NCBI GenBank assembly: GCA_029962705.1
Contig: JARPSE010000002.1
Span: 1 to 64,000, forward strand
From: Planktomarina antarctica
Lineage (GTDB): Bacteria > Pseudomonadota > Alphaproteobacteria > Rhodobacterales > Rhodobacteraceae
DNA: 64,000 bases
Direction: 5' to 3'
Positions 15,120-23,313 of the stretch are shown piece by piece. How positions within the stretch are numbered: position 1 is the first letter of the stretch; each line of letters begins with the position of its first letter. A program made the position numbers and the translations under genes. The notes under the pieces were generated by a model. The model had not been told where the DNA came from and did not search any database. It saw only the letters and a program-made list of their open reading frames with translations.

Positions 15120-17660
15120 TCAATGATTCAGCAGGTCAGAAATTGCGCACTGTGCAGCCGCAAGTCGTGCCACAGGCACACGGAACGGCGAGCAAGATAC
15201 GTAGGTAAACCCACATTTTCGGATGAAGGCGATAGCTTCAGGATCGCCACCATGCTCCCCACAGATAGACAGAACTACCTCAGGGCGCACAGCTCGGCCA
15301 CGCTCGGCCCCTAATATAAGCAATTCGCCAACCCCATCTGTGTCAAGCCTGTGAAAAGGATCTTCCTCATAAACGCCTTGTTGGACATACGAAGACATGA
15401 AACGGCCTGCGTCATCACGCGACAGACCATATGTCATCTGAGTTAGGTCATTTGTGCCAAAGCTCAAAAACTCTGAATATGCAGCAATTTCGCCGGCACG
15501 CAGGGCAGCACGCGGGGTTTCGACCATGACACCCAGAGAATAGGTGAAGCTCTGCCCACGTTCCACGCGCACCGCAGCGGCAGCTGCATCAATACGAGCT
15601 TTTACAAGTTCGACCTCGCGGCAAGCCGAAACCAGTGGGATCATAATTTCAGGAGCAGCATCCACACCACTGTCAATTGCCGCCTCAAATATGGCGCGTG
15701 CCTGCATATCGTAAATTTCCGGCACCGTAATCCCAAGCCTGACACCGCGCAGGCCCAACATGGGATTATACTCTGAGAGTTGTGCTACCCGTTCAGTCAC
15801 TCTCGACAGTGGTAGGTTCAAGGCTTCAGCCAAATCACGCAACCCACTTCGGTCTGCAGGCAAAAACTCATGCAAGGGGGGGTCCAAAAGGCGGATACAG
15901 ACGGGGCGGCCTTCCATTATTTGAAATAACTCAGTAAAATCAGCTCTTTGCATTGGCAATAGTCGCTCAAGAGATGCCGCGCGGTCCTCTTCGTTTTCCG
16001 CGAAAATCATCTCACGCATCACTGTCAATCGATCCGCCTCAAAGAACATATGTTCACTGCGACACAAGCCAATACCATCAGCCAGAAAGTTTTTAGCCGT
16101 TTGTGCGTCACGTGGCGTATCAGCATTGGCGCGAATACCAATGTCTCGAAGATCATCAGCCCAGCTAAGAAGTGTCGTCACAGTACTATCAAGACCAGCT
16201 TCTACAGTCTCAATCCGTCCCACTAGGACCTCGCCAAGGGTACCGTCAACGGTAATTACATCGCCCTCGCGCAAAATCTGTTGGCTTCTACCAATAACAA
16301 CGTTCTTTTGCGCATCAATACTCATATCAAACGCACCAACGACACAAGGCAAACCAAGACCGCGGCCAATCACCGCCGCATGGCTAGTCACACCCCCGCG
16401 CTCAGTCACAACAGCAACAGCAGAATGCATGCCACGAATATCTTCAGGGCCCGTTTCACGCCGCACCAAAACAGCAGCCTCACCCCGAGCAGCAGAAGCC
16501 TGCGCATCGGATGCGGTGAACACAATTTTACCTGTAGCAGCACCAGGACTGGCCGCGATACCCTTCGCTAACACAGTGCGGGCCGCAGTCGGAGCCACTT
16601 GGCGGTGCAACAGTTCAGACAAAGCTTTAGGATCAACCCGCATCAGCGCTTCTTCGCGCGGAATAACTCCATCATTAGCCATATCAACAGCAATATGCAC
16701 AGCGGCACTGGACGAGCGTACAATCCGAACTGCATCCAGAATTACTAAGGCTCCACTCTCAAGAGTGAACTCGATTTGCATTTCTTCGCGCAAACCTTGC
16801 CGCGACAAAACTGAATAAGCTAAAAGTTGGGCAAACACATCGGGGCAGTTCTCCTCCAAAGACGGGCCGCGCAGGTCTTCGGTCAAGTAAAGCGAACCAG
16901 CCTGCCGGTCCAGGGCTTCACGGCCCTGCGACTGACGTAAATAGCGCCCGTGAATTCCTGGCAGGCCAGTCTCAGACGAGGCAAATTGGATAACGCCAGA
17001 ACCACACTCCCCACGCCCAACACCAATCGCCATAGCCTGCACCACAAGCCCGAGCCCTGCATCTGCCGGTGCACCTTTGGCTTGGCGTAACAATCGCGCG
17101 CTGGTACCTTCCCAAGCGCGGGCCATAGACCTCAATACATGGCCTAGTTGTACATATATATCCTGAGGAAAAGGCTCATCAGCCTCTTCCGCATAAGTTG
17201 CCAACGCGATCGTTACGTCAAGTGCTGTAGGCGTTTCAAGATCGTCAAAGGCATCAGGGTCAAGTCGTGCTACATGCGTAGCATAGGCATTTATAAACCT
17301 CAGATAAAGCATAGCTGCTGATGTCTCGCCTAAGGTCTCAGACAAGGCTAGGAATTTTACGTCGTTCATACCAATGTTCAAAATGGCACCCGGACCACCC
17401 CAATCAGGGCTGCCTGACGAGGGCCGAACAGACAACAAAGGATCGTCATCGAAATGTGGTAGTACGAGTTTGAGGTCAATGGCATTGCCAGTTGCAATTT
17501 GATGCACCGCAGCGAACGAAAGGGCTACAGTGGTGGGCACCGGCATATCCAGCCGGATCAAACGCTGAGCACATTTAGCTCTACCACCATAGGCGGCGGC
17601 TGTCATTGGGCTCGTGTTAGTGACTAACACAACGGGTGCGTATATCGGATCATTCTGCAC
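15120..17660 (-). CDS. PPDK-like protein with intact PEP half and diverged ATP half
   Basis: An 846-aa relative of pyruvate, phosphate dikinase (~880 aa). The middle domain has the phospho-histidine motif GGVTSHAAVIG (His427), and the C-terminal PEP/pyruvate barrel keeps GIGLCRSEHMFF, RLLDPPLHEFLP, NPMLG, SFGTNDLTQM and CGEHGGDP. In the N-terminal ATP-grasp half the usual signatures are altered: GGKGANL reads YGGRAKCAQ, SVRSGA reads SVRPSSG, the TRNP motif is missing, and the LQTRNGKR segment reads LDAVRIVRSS. Hence ATP/Pi chemistry may be changed or lost. Translation starts at GTG 17660 with AAGGA 8 bases before it. It follows glyS by 63 bases. A second, canonical PPDK elsewhere in the genome would be expected. 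Confidence 0.8.
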   Translation of the reverse strand: MQNDPIYAPVVLVTNTSPMTAAAYGGRAKCAQRLIRLDMPVPTTVALSFAAVHQIATGNAIDLKLVLPHFDDDPLLSVRPSSGSPDWGGPGAILNIGMNDVKFLALSETLGETSAAMLYLRFINAYATHVARLDPDAFDDLETPTALDVTIALATYAEEADEPFPQDIYVQLGHVLRSMARAWEGTSARLLRQAKGAPADAGLGLVVQAMAIGVGRGECGSGVIQFASSETGLPGIHGRYLRQSQGREALDRQAGSLYLTEDLRGPSLEENCPDVFAQLLAYSVLSRQGLREEMQIEFTLESGALVILDAVRIVRSSSAAVHIAVDMANDGVIPREEALMRVDPKALSELLHRQVAPTAARTVLAKGIAASPGAATGKIVFTASDAQASAARGEAAVLVRRETGPEDIRGMHSAVAVVTERGGVTSHAAVIGRGLGLPCVVGAFDMSIDAQKNVVIGRSQQILREGDVITVDGTLGEVLVGRIETVEAGLDSTVTTLLSWADDLRDIGIRANADTPRDAQTAKNFLADGIGLCRSEHMFFEADRLTVMREMIFAENEEDRAASLERLLPMQRADFTELFQIMEGRPVCIRLLDPPLHEFLPADRSGLRDLAEALNLPLSRVTERVAQLSEYNPMLGLRGVRLGITVPEIYDMQARAIFEAAIDSGVDAAPEIMIPLVSACREVELVKARIDAAAAAVRVERGQSFTYSLGVMVETPRAALRAGEIAAYSEFLSFGTNDLTQMTYGLSRDDAGRFMSSYVQQGVYEEDPFHRLDTDGVGELLILGAERGRAVRPEVVLSICGEHGGDPEAIAFIRKCGFTYVSCSPFRVPVARLAAAQCAISDLLNH

Positions 17661-17723
17661 TGCGGCATCCTTCTTTTATACGGAGGCATAAGCCCTTATT
17701 CTTATAGTGCAAGAGGGCTGTTG

Positions 17724-19781
17724 TCACCCTTCAAGTTTGGACAAGTCCGCCACAGAAAGGCAGATTGTACGAATACGGCTTAGCAAGTTCAGACGGTTAC
17801 GGCGTATCATGGCACTATCAGCATTGATCTTCACCCCATCAAAGAACGCATCAATCGGACTGCGCAACGTGGCCATGGCAACCATCGCAGTCGAAAAATC
17901 CTGTACGTCCATCGCCAGCTTAATTTGCGTATCAACATCCTCTAGAGCCGCAAATAGCACAAGTTCCACATCACTTTCGGCTAACTTTATATCAGGACCA
18001 TAGCTATATTCCACGCCATCTTTATCTTCAGCTTGGCTGAGGATGTTATTAGCGCGTTTGAACCCTTGGATCAAATTTTCACCATCATCTGTTGCCAGCA
18101 CCGCCTGTAAAGCCTGTGCTCGCTTGGCCAGAAGGGCCAGGTCATCATTATTAGGCATCGCGATACAGGCATCGATCACGTCATAGCGAAGGCCTTGGTC
18201 ACGCAAAAAGCCTTTGAGACGTTCTTGGAAAAATCTGAGCAAATCAGTAGCACCAGCACCAACATCTGCAGGCTTCAATATTGCAGCTAAAGGTAATGTC
18301 AGCTGATTTTCCATGATCAACCTGATCACACCCAAAGCCGCACGACGCAGTGCAAAGGGATCTTTCGATCCTGTTGGTTTTTCATTAATAGTCCAAAATC
18401 CTATAAGCATGTCGAGCTTATCGGCAAGCGCTACGGCAACGGAAACCGGTGCAGTAGGAACGTTATCAGAAGGACCTAAGGGCGCATAATGTTCCTCACA
18501 AGCCGTTGCAATATCCAGCCCCATGCCGGCCTCCAAGGCGTAATAACGTCCCATCAGGCCTTGCAGTTCTGGGAATTCGTACACCATCTCAGAGCTTAAA
18601 TCTGCCTTCGCTACAAAAGCAGCCTTCTCAGCCACATCAGCATCAGCCCCAACCACAGGTGCCAATTTGCGTGCCAAAGCAGCTATACGTTTGATGCGTT
18701 CAGATTGGCTACCAAGCTTATTGTGGAAGGTAACATTCTCTAAGGATATTTGCCATTTGAGCATACCGGCTTTCGCTTCGCGCAGATCATTTTCCCAAAA
18801 GAATTTGGCGTCAGCCAAACGTGCTGCAAGCACTTTTTGGTTACCCTTCAAGATCGTGGCACCCTGATCAACAGTCTCTATATTTGCCACCGTCACAAAC
18901 CGTTCAATGCGTCTAGTTTTAGGGTTCGACACAGAGAAAAACTTTTGGTGTTCCCTCATTGAGGTTTTTAATACCTCCGGCGGCAGACCTAAAAAATCAT
19001 TGTCAATTTGACCAAGCAAAACAACAGGCCATTCAACAAGTCCCGACACCTCCACCAAAAGGCTGGGATCTTCGACCAGATCATGTCCCAGAGCAAAGGC
19101 TTGGTTGGTCGCGTCCTGCCAGATTGCAGCACTGCGCTCTTCGGCACGCAATATCACCTTAGCACGCTTCAGTTTTGTCTCATAATCGTCAAATCCATTG
19201 ACCACAAAGCTATCTGGAGCCAGAAAGCGATGACCTCTTGTGACGTTACTGGCTGAAATCCCATCAACTTTGACTGGCACAATTTGGGCTTCAGTCTCAT
19301 TGGACAGAAGGCACAAAATAGACTGCAAAGGCCGCACCCAACGCAAGCTACCACTACCCCAGCGCATGGATTTTGGCCAAGGGAAATTCCTGATTGTAAA
19401 CTCTAAAGTATCAGCTACGATTTCCGTGGCTGCTCGACCAGGCTTAGTTATTTTGGCAAAATAGACCTGGCCTTTTTTATCGTCACGAACCTCAAGATCC
19501 GCCATAGTCACACTCGCACCGCGTAAAAATCCCTGGATCGCTTGCTCCGGTGCGCCAACCTTCGGGCCTTTACGCTCCTCTTGAACCGTAGGGCTGGCAT
19601 CAAGAAGCCCTTCAACAGCCAATGTTAATCGGCGTGGAGTATGGAAAGCCGCTGCACTGGCATAGGTTAAACCTGCATCAACCATCCCATTAGTGATCAG
19701 CTTCTTGAGATTTTCAGCTGCCTGCGCTTGAAGGTCAGCAGGAACTTCTTCCGAAAATAATTCAATGAGAAGATCCGCCAT
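17724..19781 (-). CDS. glyS: Glycyl-tRNA synthetase beta subunit
   Basis: Beta subunit of the bacterial alpha2beta2 glycyl-tRNA synthetase; it recognises tRNA-Gly and carries the anticodon-binding and HD-like domains. The 685-aa protein begins MADLLIELFSEEVPA, the standard N terminus, and contains TPRRLTLAVEGL and FAKITKPGR-like family segments and the LVEWPVVLLGQ and REHQKFF segments. The start at 19781 has AAGGGA in front and overlaps the preceding stop by one base (TAATG), so its translation depends on the upstream gene. It belongs to the unit glyQ, membrane protein, glyS, PPDK-like. Confidence 0.96.
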   Translation of the reverse strand: MADLLIELFSEEVPADLQAQAAENLKKLITNGMVDAGLTYASAAAFHTPRRLTLAVEGLLDASPTVQEERKGPKVGAPEQAIQGFLRGASVTMADLEVRDDKKGQVYFAKITKPGRAATEIVADTLEFTIRNFPWPKSMRWGSGSLRWVRPLQSILCLLSNETEAQIVPVKVDGISASNVTRGHRFLAPDSFVVNGFDDYETKLKRAKVILRAEERSAAIWQDATNQAFALGHDLVEDPSLLVEVSGLVEWPVVLLGQIDNDFLGLPPEVLKTSMREHQKFFSVSNPKTRRIERFVTVANIETVDQGATILKGNQKVLAARLADAKFFWENDLREAKAGMLKWQISLENVTFHNKLGSQSERIKRIAALARKLAPVVGADADVAEKAAFVAKADLSSEMVYEFPELQGLMGRYYALEAGMGLDIATACEEHYAPLGPSDNVPTAPVSVAVALADKLDMLIGFWTINEKPTGSKDPFALRRAALGVIRLIMENQLTLPLAAILKPADVGAGATDLLRFFQERLKGFLRDQGLRYDVIDACIAMPNNDDLALLAKRAQALQAVLATDDGENLIQGFKRANNILSQAEDKDGVEYSYGPDIKLAESDVELVLFAALEDVDTQIKLAMDVQDFSTAMVAMATLRSPIDAFFDGVKINADSAMIRRNRLNLLSRIRTICLSVADLSKLEG

Positions 19782-20299
19782 TATTGATCCCTTTCCGGGC
19801 AATTTTCAGAGGCCTGCGAGCCATCATAAAGCTTGTCACCACAGTCATTAATTTGATGCCACACAAAACCGCGGCCATCGTCATAAATCGCAACAATACG
19901 ATCGATACCAAACTCAAAATTCGCCTCACCCATATAGGCCGTTGCCAAACCGGCCTTCAAATCTTCACCTATTTGATTTGCGTCGAAACAGCTAAACCAA
20001 TCTGGGGCATTGCGGGGCTCAAATTTGGTAATGGTAGTGAAAGTCTCAGTCAAAAGCGCTGTGCTCAGTGGGGTCTTAAAGCACGCACGATAGCGGATTG
20101 GGCTACTATTGGCGTCGATACCCTCAAAGTCTGACACAGGAATGCGCTCGGGCACGCCACTCATAACCGAGGTTAAGGCCACTTCACCCTGAGATAGTTC
20201 TTCATAATAGCCGTAGACCTGCGCGTAATATACACCAAACCCAAATGCTGCTGTAATTCCCAAAATACCACCACTAACCAATTTTCCACTTACAGCCAT
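19781..20299 (-). CDS. Small membrane-anchored protein between glyQ and glyS
   Basis: A 172-aa protein with one hydrophobic N-terminal segment (about residues 6-28) and an otherwise soluble domain with several cysteines (RACFKTP, WFSCFDAN, INDCGDK, ENCPERDQ), probably facing the periplasm. I recall a family of this kind at the same place in Rhodobacterales (possibly DUF6446; not verified), but no function. Both junctions are one-base overlaps, TAATG: its start with the glyQ stop and its stop with the glyS start. Coupling this tight suggests fixed stoichiometry with the synthetase, or simply passive hitch-hiking. The start at 20299 is fixed by this overlap. Confidence 0.78.
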   Translation of the reverse strand: MAVSGKLVSGGILGITAAFGFGVYYAQVYGYYEELSQGEVALTSVMSGVPERIPVSDFEGIDANSSPIRYRACFKTPLSTALLTETFTTITKFEPRNAPDWFSCFDANQIGEDLKAGLATAYMGEANFEFGIDRIVAIYDDGRGFVWHQINDCGDKLYDGSQASENCPERDQ

Positions 20300-21213
20300 T
20301 AGACCGCCCCTGCCGCTGCAGTTTGCACAAAGGCATCCGCACATTTCGTCGCTAAAGTCCTAACACGGCCAATATAGGCCTGCCGTTCAGTCACCGATAT
20401 AATTCCACGCGCATCCAAAAGGTTAAAAATATGGCTAGCCTTGATGCATTGGTCATAAGCAGGGTGCACCATAATAATCCGTTTCCCAGTTTTCGGATCC
20501 ATATGATCCTGTGCTAGGATGTTTTTACATTCCGCTTCCGCTTCTTCGAATTGACGTAGCAGCACCTCGGTATTGGCGACATCGAAATTCCAGCGGGCAT
20601 ATTCTTCTTCAGTCTGCTTGAAAATATCGCCATAAGTTAACGGAATTATTGCTGATGGATCATTAAACGGCATATCCATCACGTGATCCACACCTAGGAC
20701 ATACATTGCCAAACGCTCCAGGCCATAGGTCAACTCACCAGAGACAGGGTGACAATCATGTCCCCCCACCTGCTGAAAATAGGTGAACTGCGATACTTCC
20801 ATGCCGTCACACCAAACTTCCCAGCCAAGCCCCCAAGCTCCGAGCGTTGGGCTTTCCCAATCATCCTCCACAAAGCGTATGTCATGCAGGGCCATATCGA
20901 TGCCAATCGCCTTTAAGCTGCCCAAGTAAAGGTCTTGTAGATTGGAGGGGCTAGGTTTGATCAACACCTGATACTGGTAATAATGCTGCAATCGATTTGG
21001 ATTTTCGCCATACCGACCATCAGTCGGTCGTCGCGAGGGCTGCACATAAGCAACGGCCCAAGGCTGTGAGCCTAAAGCACGCAGAGTAGTGGCTGGGTGA
21101 AATGTTCCTGCACCAACCTCCATATCATAGGGCTGCAATATCGCGCAGCCGTGTTCGGCCCAATAAGCTTGAAGGCGCAAAATAATTTCTTGGAATGATT
21201 TTGGAGTGTTCAT
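20299..21213 (-). CDS. glyQ: Glycyl-tRNA synthetase alpha subunit
   Basis: Catalytic subunit that activates glycine and, with GlyS, charges tRNA-Gly. The 304-aa protein shows FQEIILRLQAYWAEHGCAILQPYDMEVGAGT, class II motif 2 in YVQPSRRPTDGRYGENPNRL and the GLGWEVWCDGMEV and CHPVSGELTYGLERLAMY segments. ATG 21213 is chosen because GAGGA lies just upstream; ATG 21225 is an alternative. First gene of the glyQ-X-glyS-PPDK-like unit, with a promoter presumably in 21214-21379, shared with the divergent exported protein gene. Confidence 0.95.
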   Translation of the reverse strand: MNTPKSFQEIILRLQAYWAEHGCAILQPYDMEVGAGTFHPATTLRALGSQPWAVAYVQPSRRPTDGRYGENPNRLQHYYQYQVLIKPSPSNLQDLYLGSLKAIGIDMALHDIRFVEDDWESPTLGAWGLGWEVWCDGMEVSQFTYFQQVGGHDCHPVSGELTYGLERLAMYVLGVDHVMDMPFNDPSAIIPLTYGDIFKQTEEEYARWNFDVANTEVLLRQFEEAEAECKNILAQDHMDPKTGKRIIMVHPAYDQCIKASHIFNLLDARGIISVTERQAYIGRVRTLATKCADAFVQTAAAGAV

Positions 21214-21379
21214 TTGATCCTCAGCCATTAGCATTGCGCCTGAATAGGCCCTGCGCTAGCCAGCGTCAATCAAGCCGCCGGTGCTAAATTAGCGCAACTG
21301 CAGAAAGTTTTTCTAACTACTGACTTGATTTGCCAGCTAATCACACAAATAAGAGTATAAAGCTTTTAAGGGCAACAAA

Positions 21380-23185
21380 ATGAAAAACTATATAATCTAC
21401 TGTACTGTTGCTGTTTCCCTCTTCTGGAGCCAAGCCAGTCTTGCACAGACTGCATCACCCAGCAGTGTTTGGATCCAACTCGAGGCTCAGCCTGATCGCG
21501 CAACCGCCTTGGAAAGTATTGCGCAATACAAAGAAAATTTTGATAATATAGTTGGCTTTGATATTGGCGCAGGATGGTTTGGCATAGCACTTGGTCCTTA
21601 TCAAGAGGAAGTGGCAGATAGATTTCTGCAGGAGTTTCTTAATGCCAGTTTGGTTCCACGCAGTAGCTTCATCACGACTGGTACTTCGTATCAACGCCAA
21701 ATCTTCCCGTCCAATGAAGCCCGTATCGAACCAACTCAAAACAAGGTCCGTAAAGCCCCATTCATCGATACAGCACCCAATCAAGACACTGCCTCATCAA
21801 CTCTAGCTTTAGTTCCAGACATTGCACCTGATGAAGATACGGCCACCCCCTCAAATCTGGCCCCCACTGAGCAACTAATTGAGGCCTCTTTCTCCGAGCA
21901 GGCAATGACACTGGCAGAAAAAAAATACTTGCAGCGCGCACTGGCTTGGGCAGGCTTTTACGAAAACGCTATTGATGGCCTCTACGGCCGTGGGACTCGA
22001 GGAGCAATGGCGCGCTGGCAGATCTCAAAAGGTTACGAGGACACAGGCATCCTAACCGCAACCCAACGGGCAGAACTGATCGCAAATTACCAGATACTTT
22101 TGGCCGGTTTGGGCTTCACAGAAACTACTGCGGCTAAAGCAGGCATTGCCATCCTAGCGCCCAGCGCCATTCTAGAGGCAGCCCAATATGACGCGCCATT
22201 TGTACAGTACCGAGGTAGAGAAGGCAGTATTGTGCAGGTTATCTTGATTAGCCAAACCGGAGACAGCGCACGGCTAAAGGCCCTCTATGAGGTACTCCAA
22301 ACCCTGAGCATCATCCCCAAAGATGGCCGCCGCAAACTGACAAAGTCAAGTTTCACTATCGATGCAATCGACACTGCAGTGCATACAACAGGTTTTGCGC
22401 GGCTGCGCGATGGTGAGATCAAGGGCGCATTTCTGGTATGGCCCATTGGCGATGATGCCCGTCGGCAGCGTGTAGAAAATGAAGTATTCAACAGCTTCAC
22501 GCGCTTACCCGGCGCCCTACCAGACGCGTCTATTTTTGATGCCGAGCTTACGCCATCAGATTTGCTAAGTGGCCTAAAGATTCGCCCACCAGCATTTACC
22601 CAATCAGGGGTATTTCTAAATCCAGAGGGTTATATTTTGACAGCTAAAAAAGATTTCTCAAGCTGTGGAACCATTGAGCTGGAAAATGGTATAACACTGC
22701 GTATCGCAGCCCAAAATGCAAAGCTGACTATTTTGGAACCCAAGCTAGACACGGCCCCTGCAGCTCTGCCCAAATTTCAGACCGCACCCCTGCGCGCACC
22801 CCGGCACATCTCAGTCGGCGGTTATGCCTATGGCGGAAAATTGGGTGCACCCACACTGACACTGGGCCTATTACAGGATATCAAAAATCTTGCGGGTGAG
22901 CGGAACATTGCAAGACTTGAGATCGATACCCTGCCCGGTGACATCGGTGGCCCACTATACGATCAAAGCGGTGCTGTAATTGGTATCTTGCTTTCAAACC
23001 CGAAGAATGGTGAGCGGCGATTACCCAGTAATGTGCATTTCGCAGCCACCTGGGGCTGGATCGAACCATTGTTACAAAAGGCAAATATAATCGTAACGAA
23101 AGCTGACACAGTCACTGCAGTGGATGCAATTGACTTGTCAAATATTACCCAAAACACTGTAGCTCTAGTGAAATGTTGGGATTAG
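21380..23185 (+). CDS. Exported peptidoglycan-binding protein with a degenerate trypsin-like domain
   Basis: A 601-aa exported protein. Residues 1-22 are a signal peptide (cut after SLAQ). Residues about 30-95 look like a SPOR-type repeat (VWIQLEAQPDRATALESI). A Pro/Thr/Asp-rich linker is followed by a peptidoglycan_binding_1 domain at about 180-235 (LQRALAWAGFYENAIDGLYG). The C-terminal ~200 residues read like a trypsin-like fold: VFLNPEGYILTAKKDF and LPGDIGGPLYDQSGAVIGIL. The nucleophile position is Ile522 (GDIGGP where GDSGGP or GNSGGP is expected) and the His motif TNAH reads TAKK (421-424), so it is probably a pseudoprotease with a binding or structural role at the cell wall. Confidence 0.8.
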   Translation: MKNYIIYCTVAVSLFWSQASLAQTASPSSVWIQLEAQPDRATALESIAQYKENFDNIVGFDIGAGWFGIALGPYQEEVADRFLQEFLNASLVPRSSFITTGTSYQRQIFPSNEARIEPTQNKVRKAPFIDTAPNQDTASSTLALVPDIAPDEDTATPSNLAPTEQLIEASFSEQAMTLAEKKYLQRALAWAGFYENAIDGLYGRGTRGAMARWQISKGYEDTGILTATQRAELIANYQILLAGLGFTETTAAKAGIAILAPSAILEAAQYDAPFVQYRGREGSIVQVILISQTGDSARLKALYEVLQTLSIIPKDGRRKLTKSSFTIDAIDTAVHTTGFARLRDGEIKGAFLVWPIGDDARRQRVENEVFNSFTRLPGALPDASIFDAELTPSDLLSGLKIRPPAFTQSGVFLNPEGYILTAKKDFSSCGTIELENGITLRIAAQNAKLTILEPKLDTAPAALPKFQTAPLRAPRHISVGGYAYGGKLGAPTLTLGLLQDIKNLAGERNIARLEIDTLPGDIGGPLYDQSGAVIGILLSNPKNGERRLPSNVHFAATWGWIEPLLQKANIIVTKADTVTAVDAIDLSNITQNTVALVKCWD

Positions 23186-23264
23186 AGTTTAAGTTAAAAC
23201 CCCAAGCAACAAGGCATGGTATAGGTATATAATGCTATAAATTCCTGTGAACTAAATGTTCGCT

Positions 23265-23313
23265 AGCTGCATGCCCCCTCCCGTAAGGGAGGGGGCATGC
23301 AGCTGTTTTATTT
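23265..23313 (+). terminator. Strong terminator with 18-bp perfect stem
   Basis: AGCTGCATGCCCCCTCCC (23265-23282) pairs without mismatch with its inverse (23287-23304) around a GTAA tetraloop, followed by GTTTTATTT on the plus strand. It terminates the exported pseudoprotease gene. Because the minus-strand 5'-nucleotidase gene ends at 23308, immediately beside it, the hairpin may also stop transcription from that side, although no T run follows in that direction. Confidence 0.88.

Noticed and set aside
16126..16818. A 230-residue plus-strand frame inside the PPDK-like gene
   Set aside because: It lies fully antisense to a protein with clear family motifs and is rich in Ser/Arg/Thr, as mirror frames usually are.
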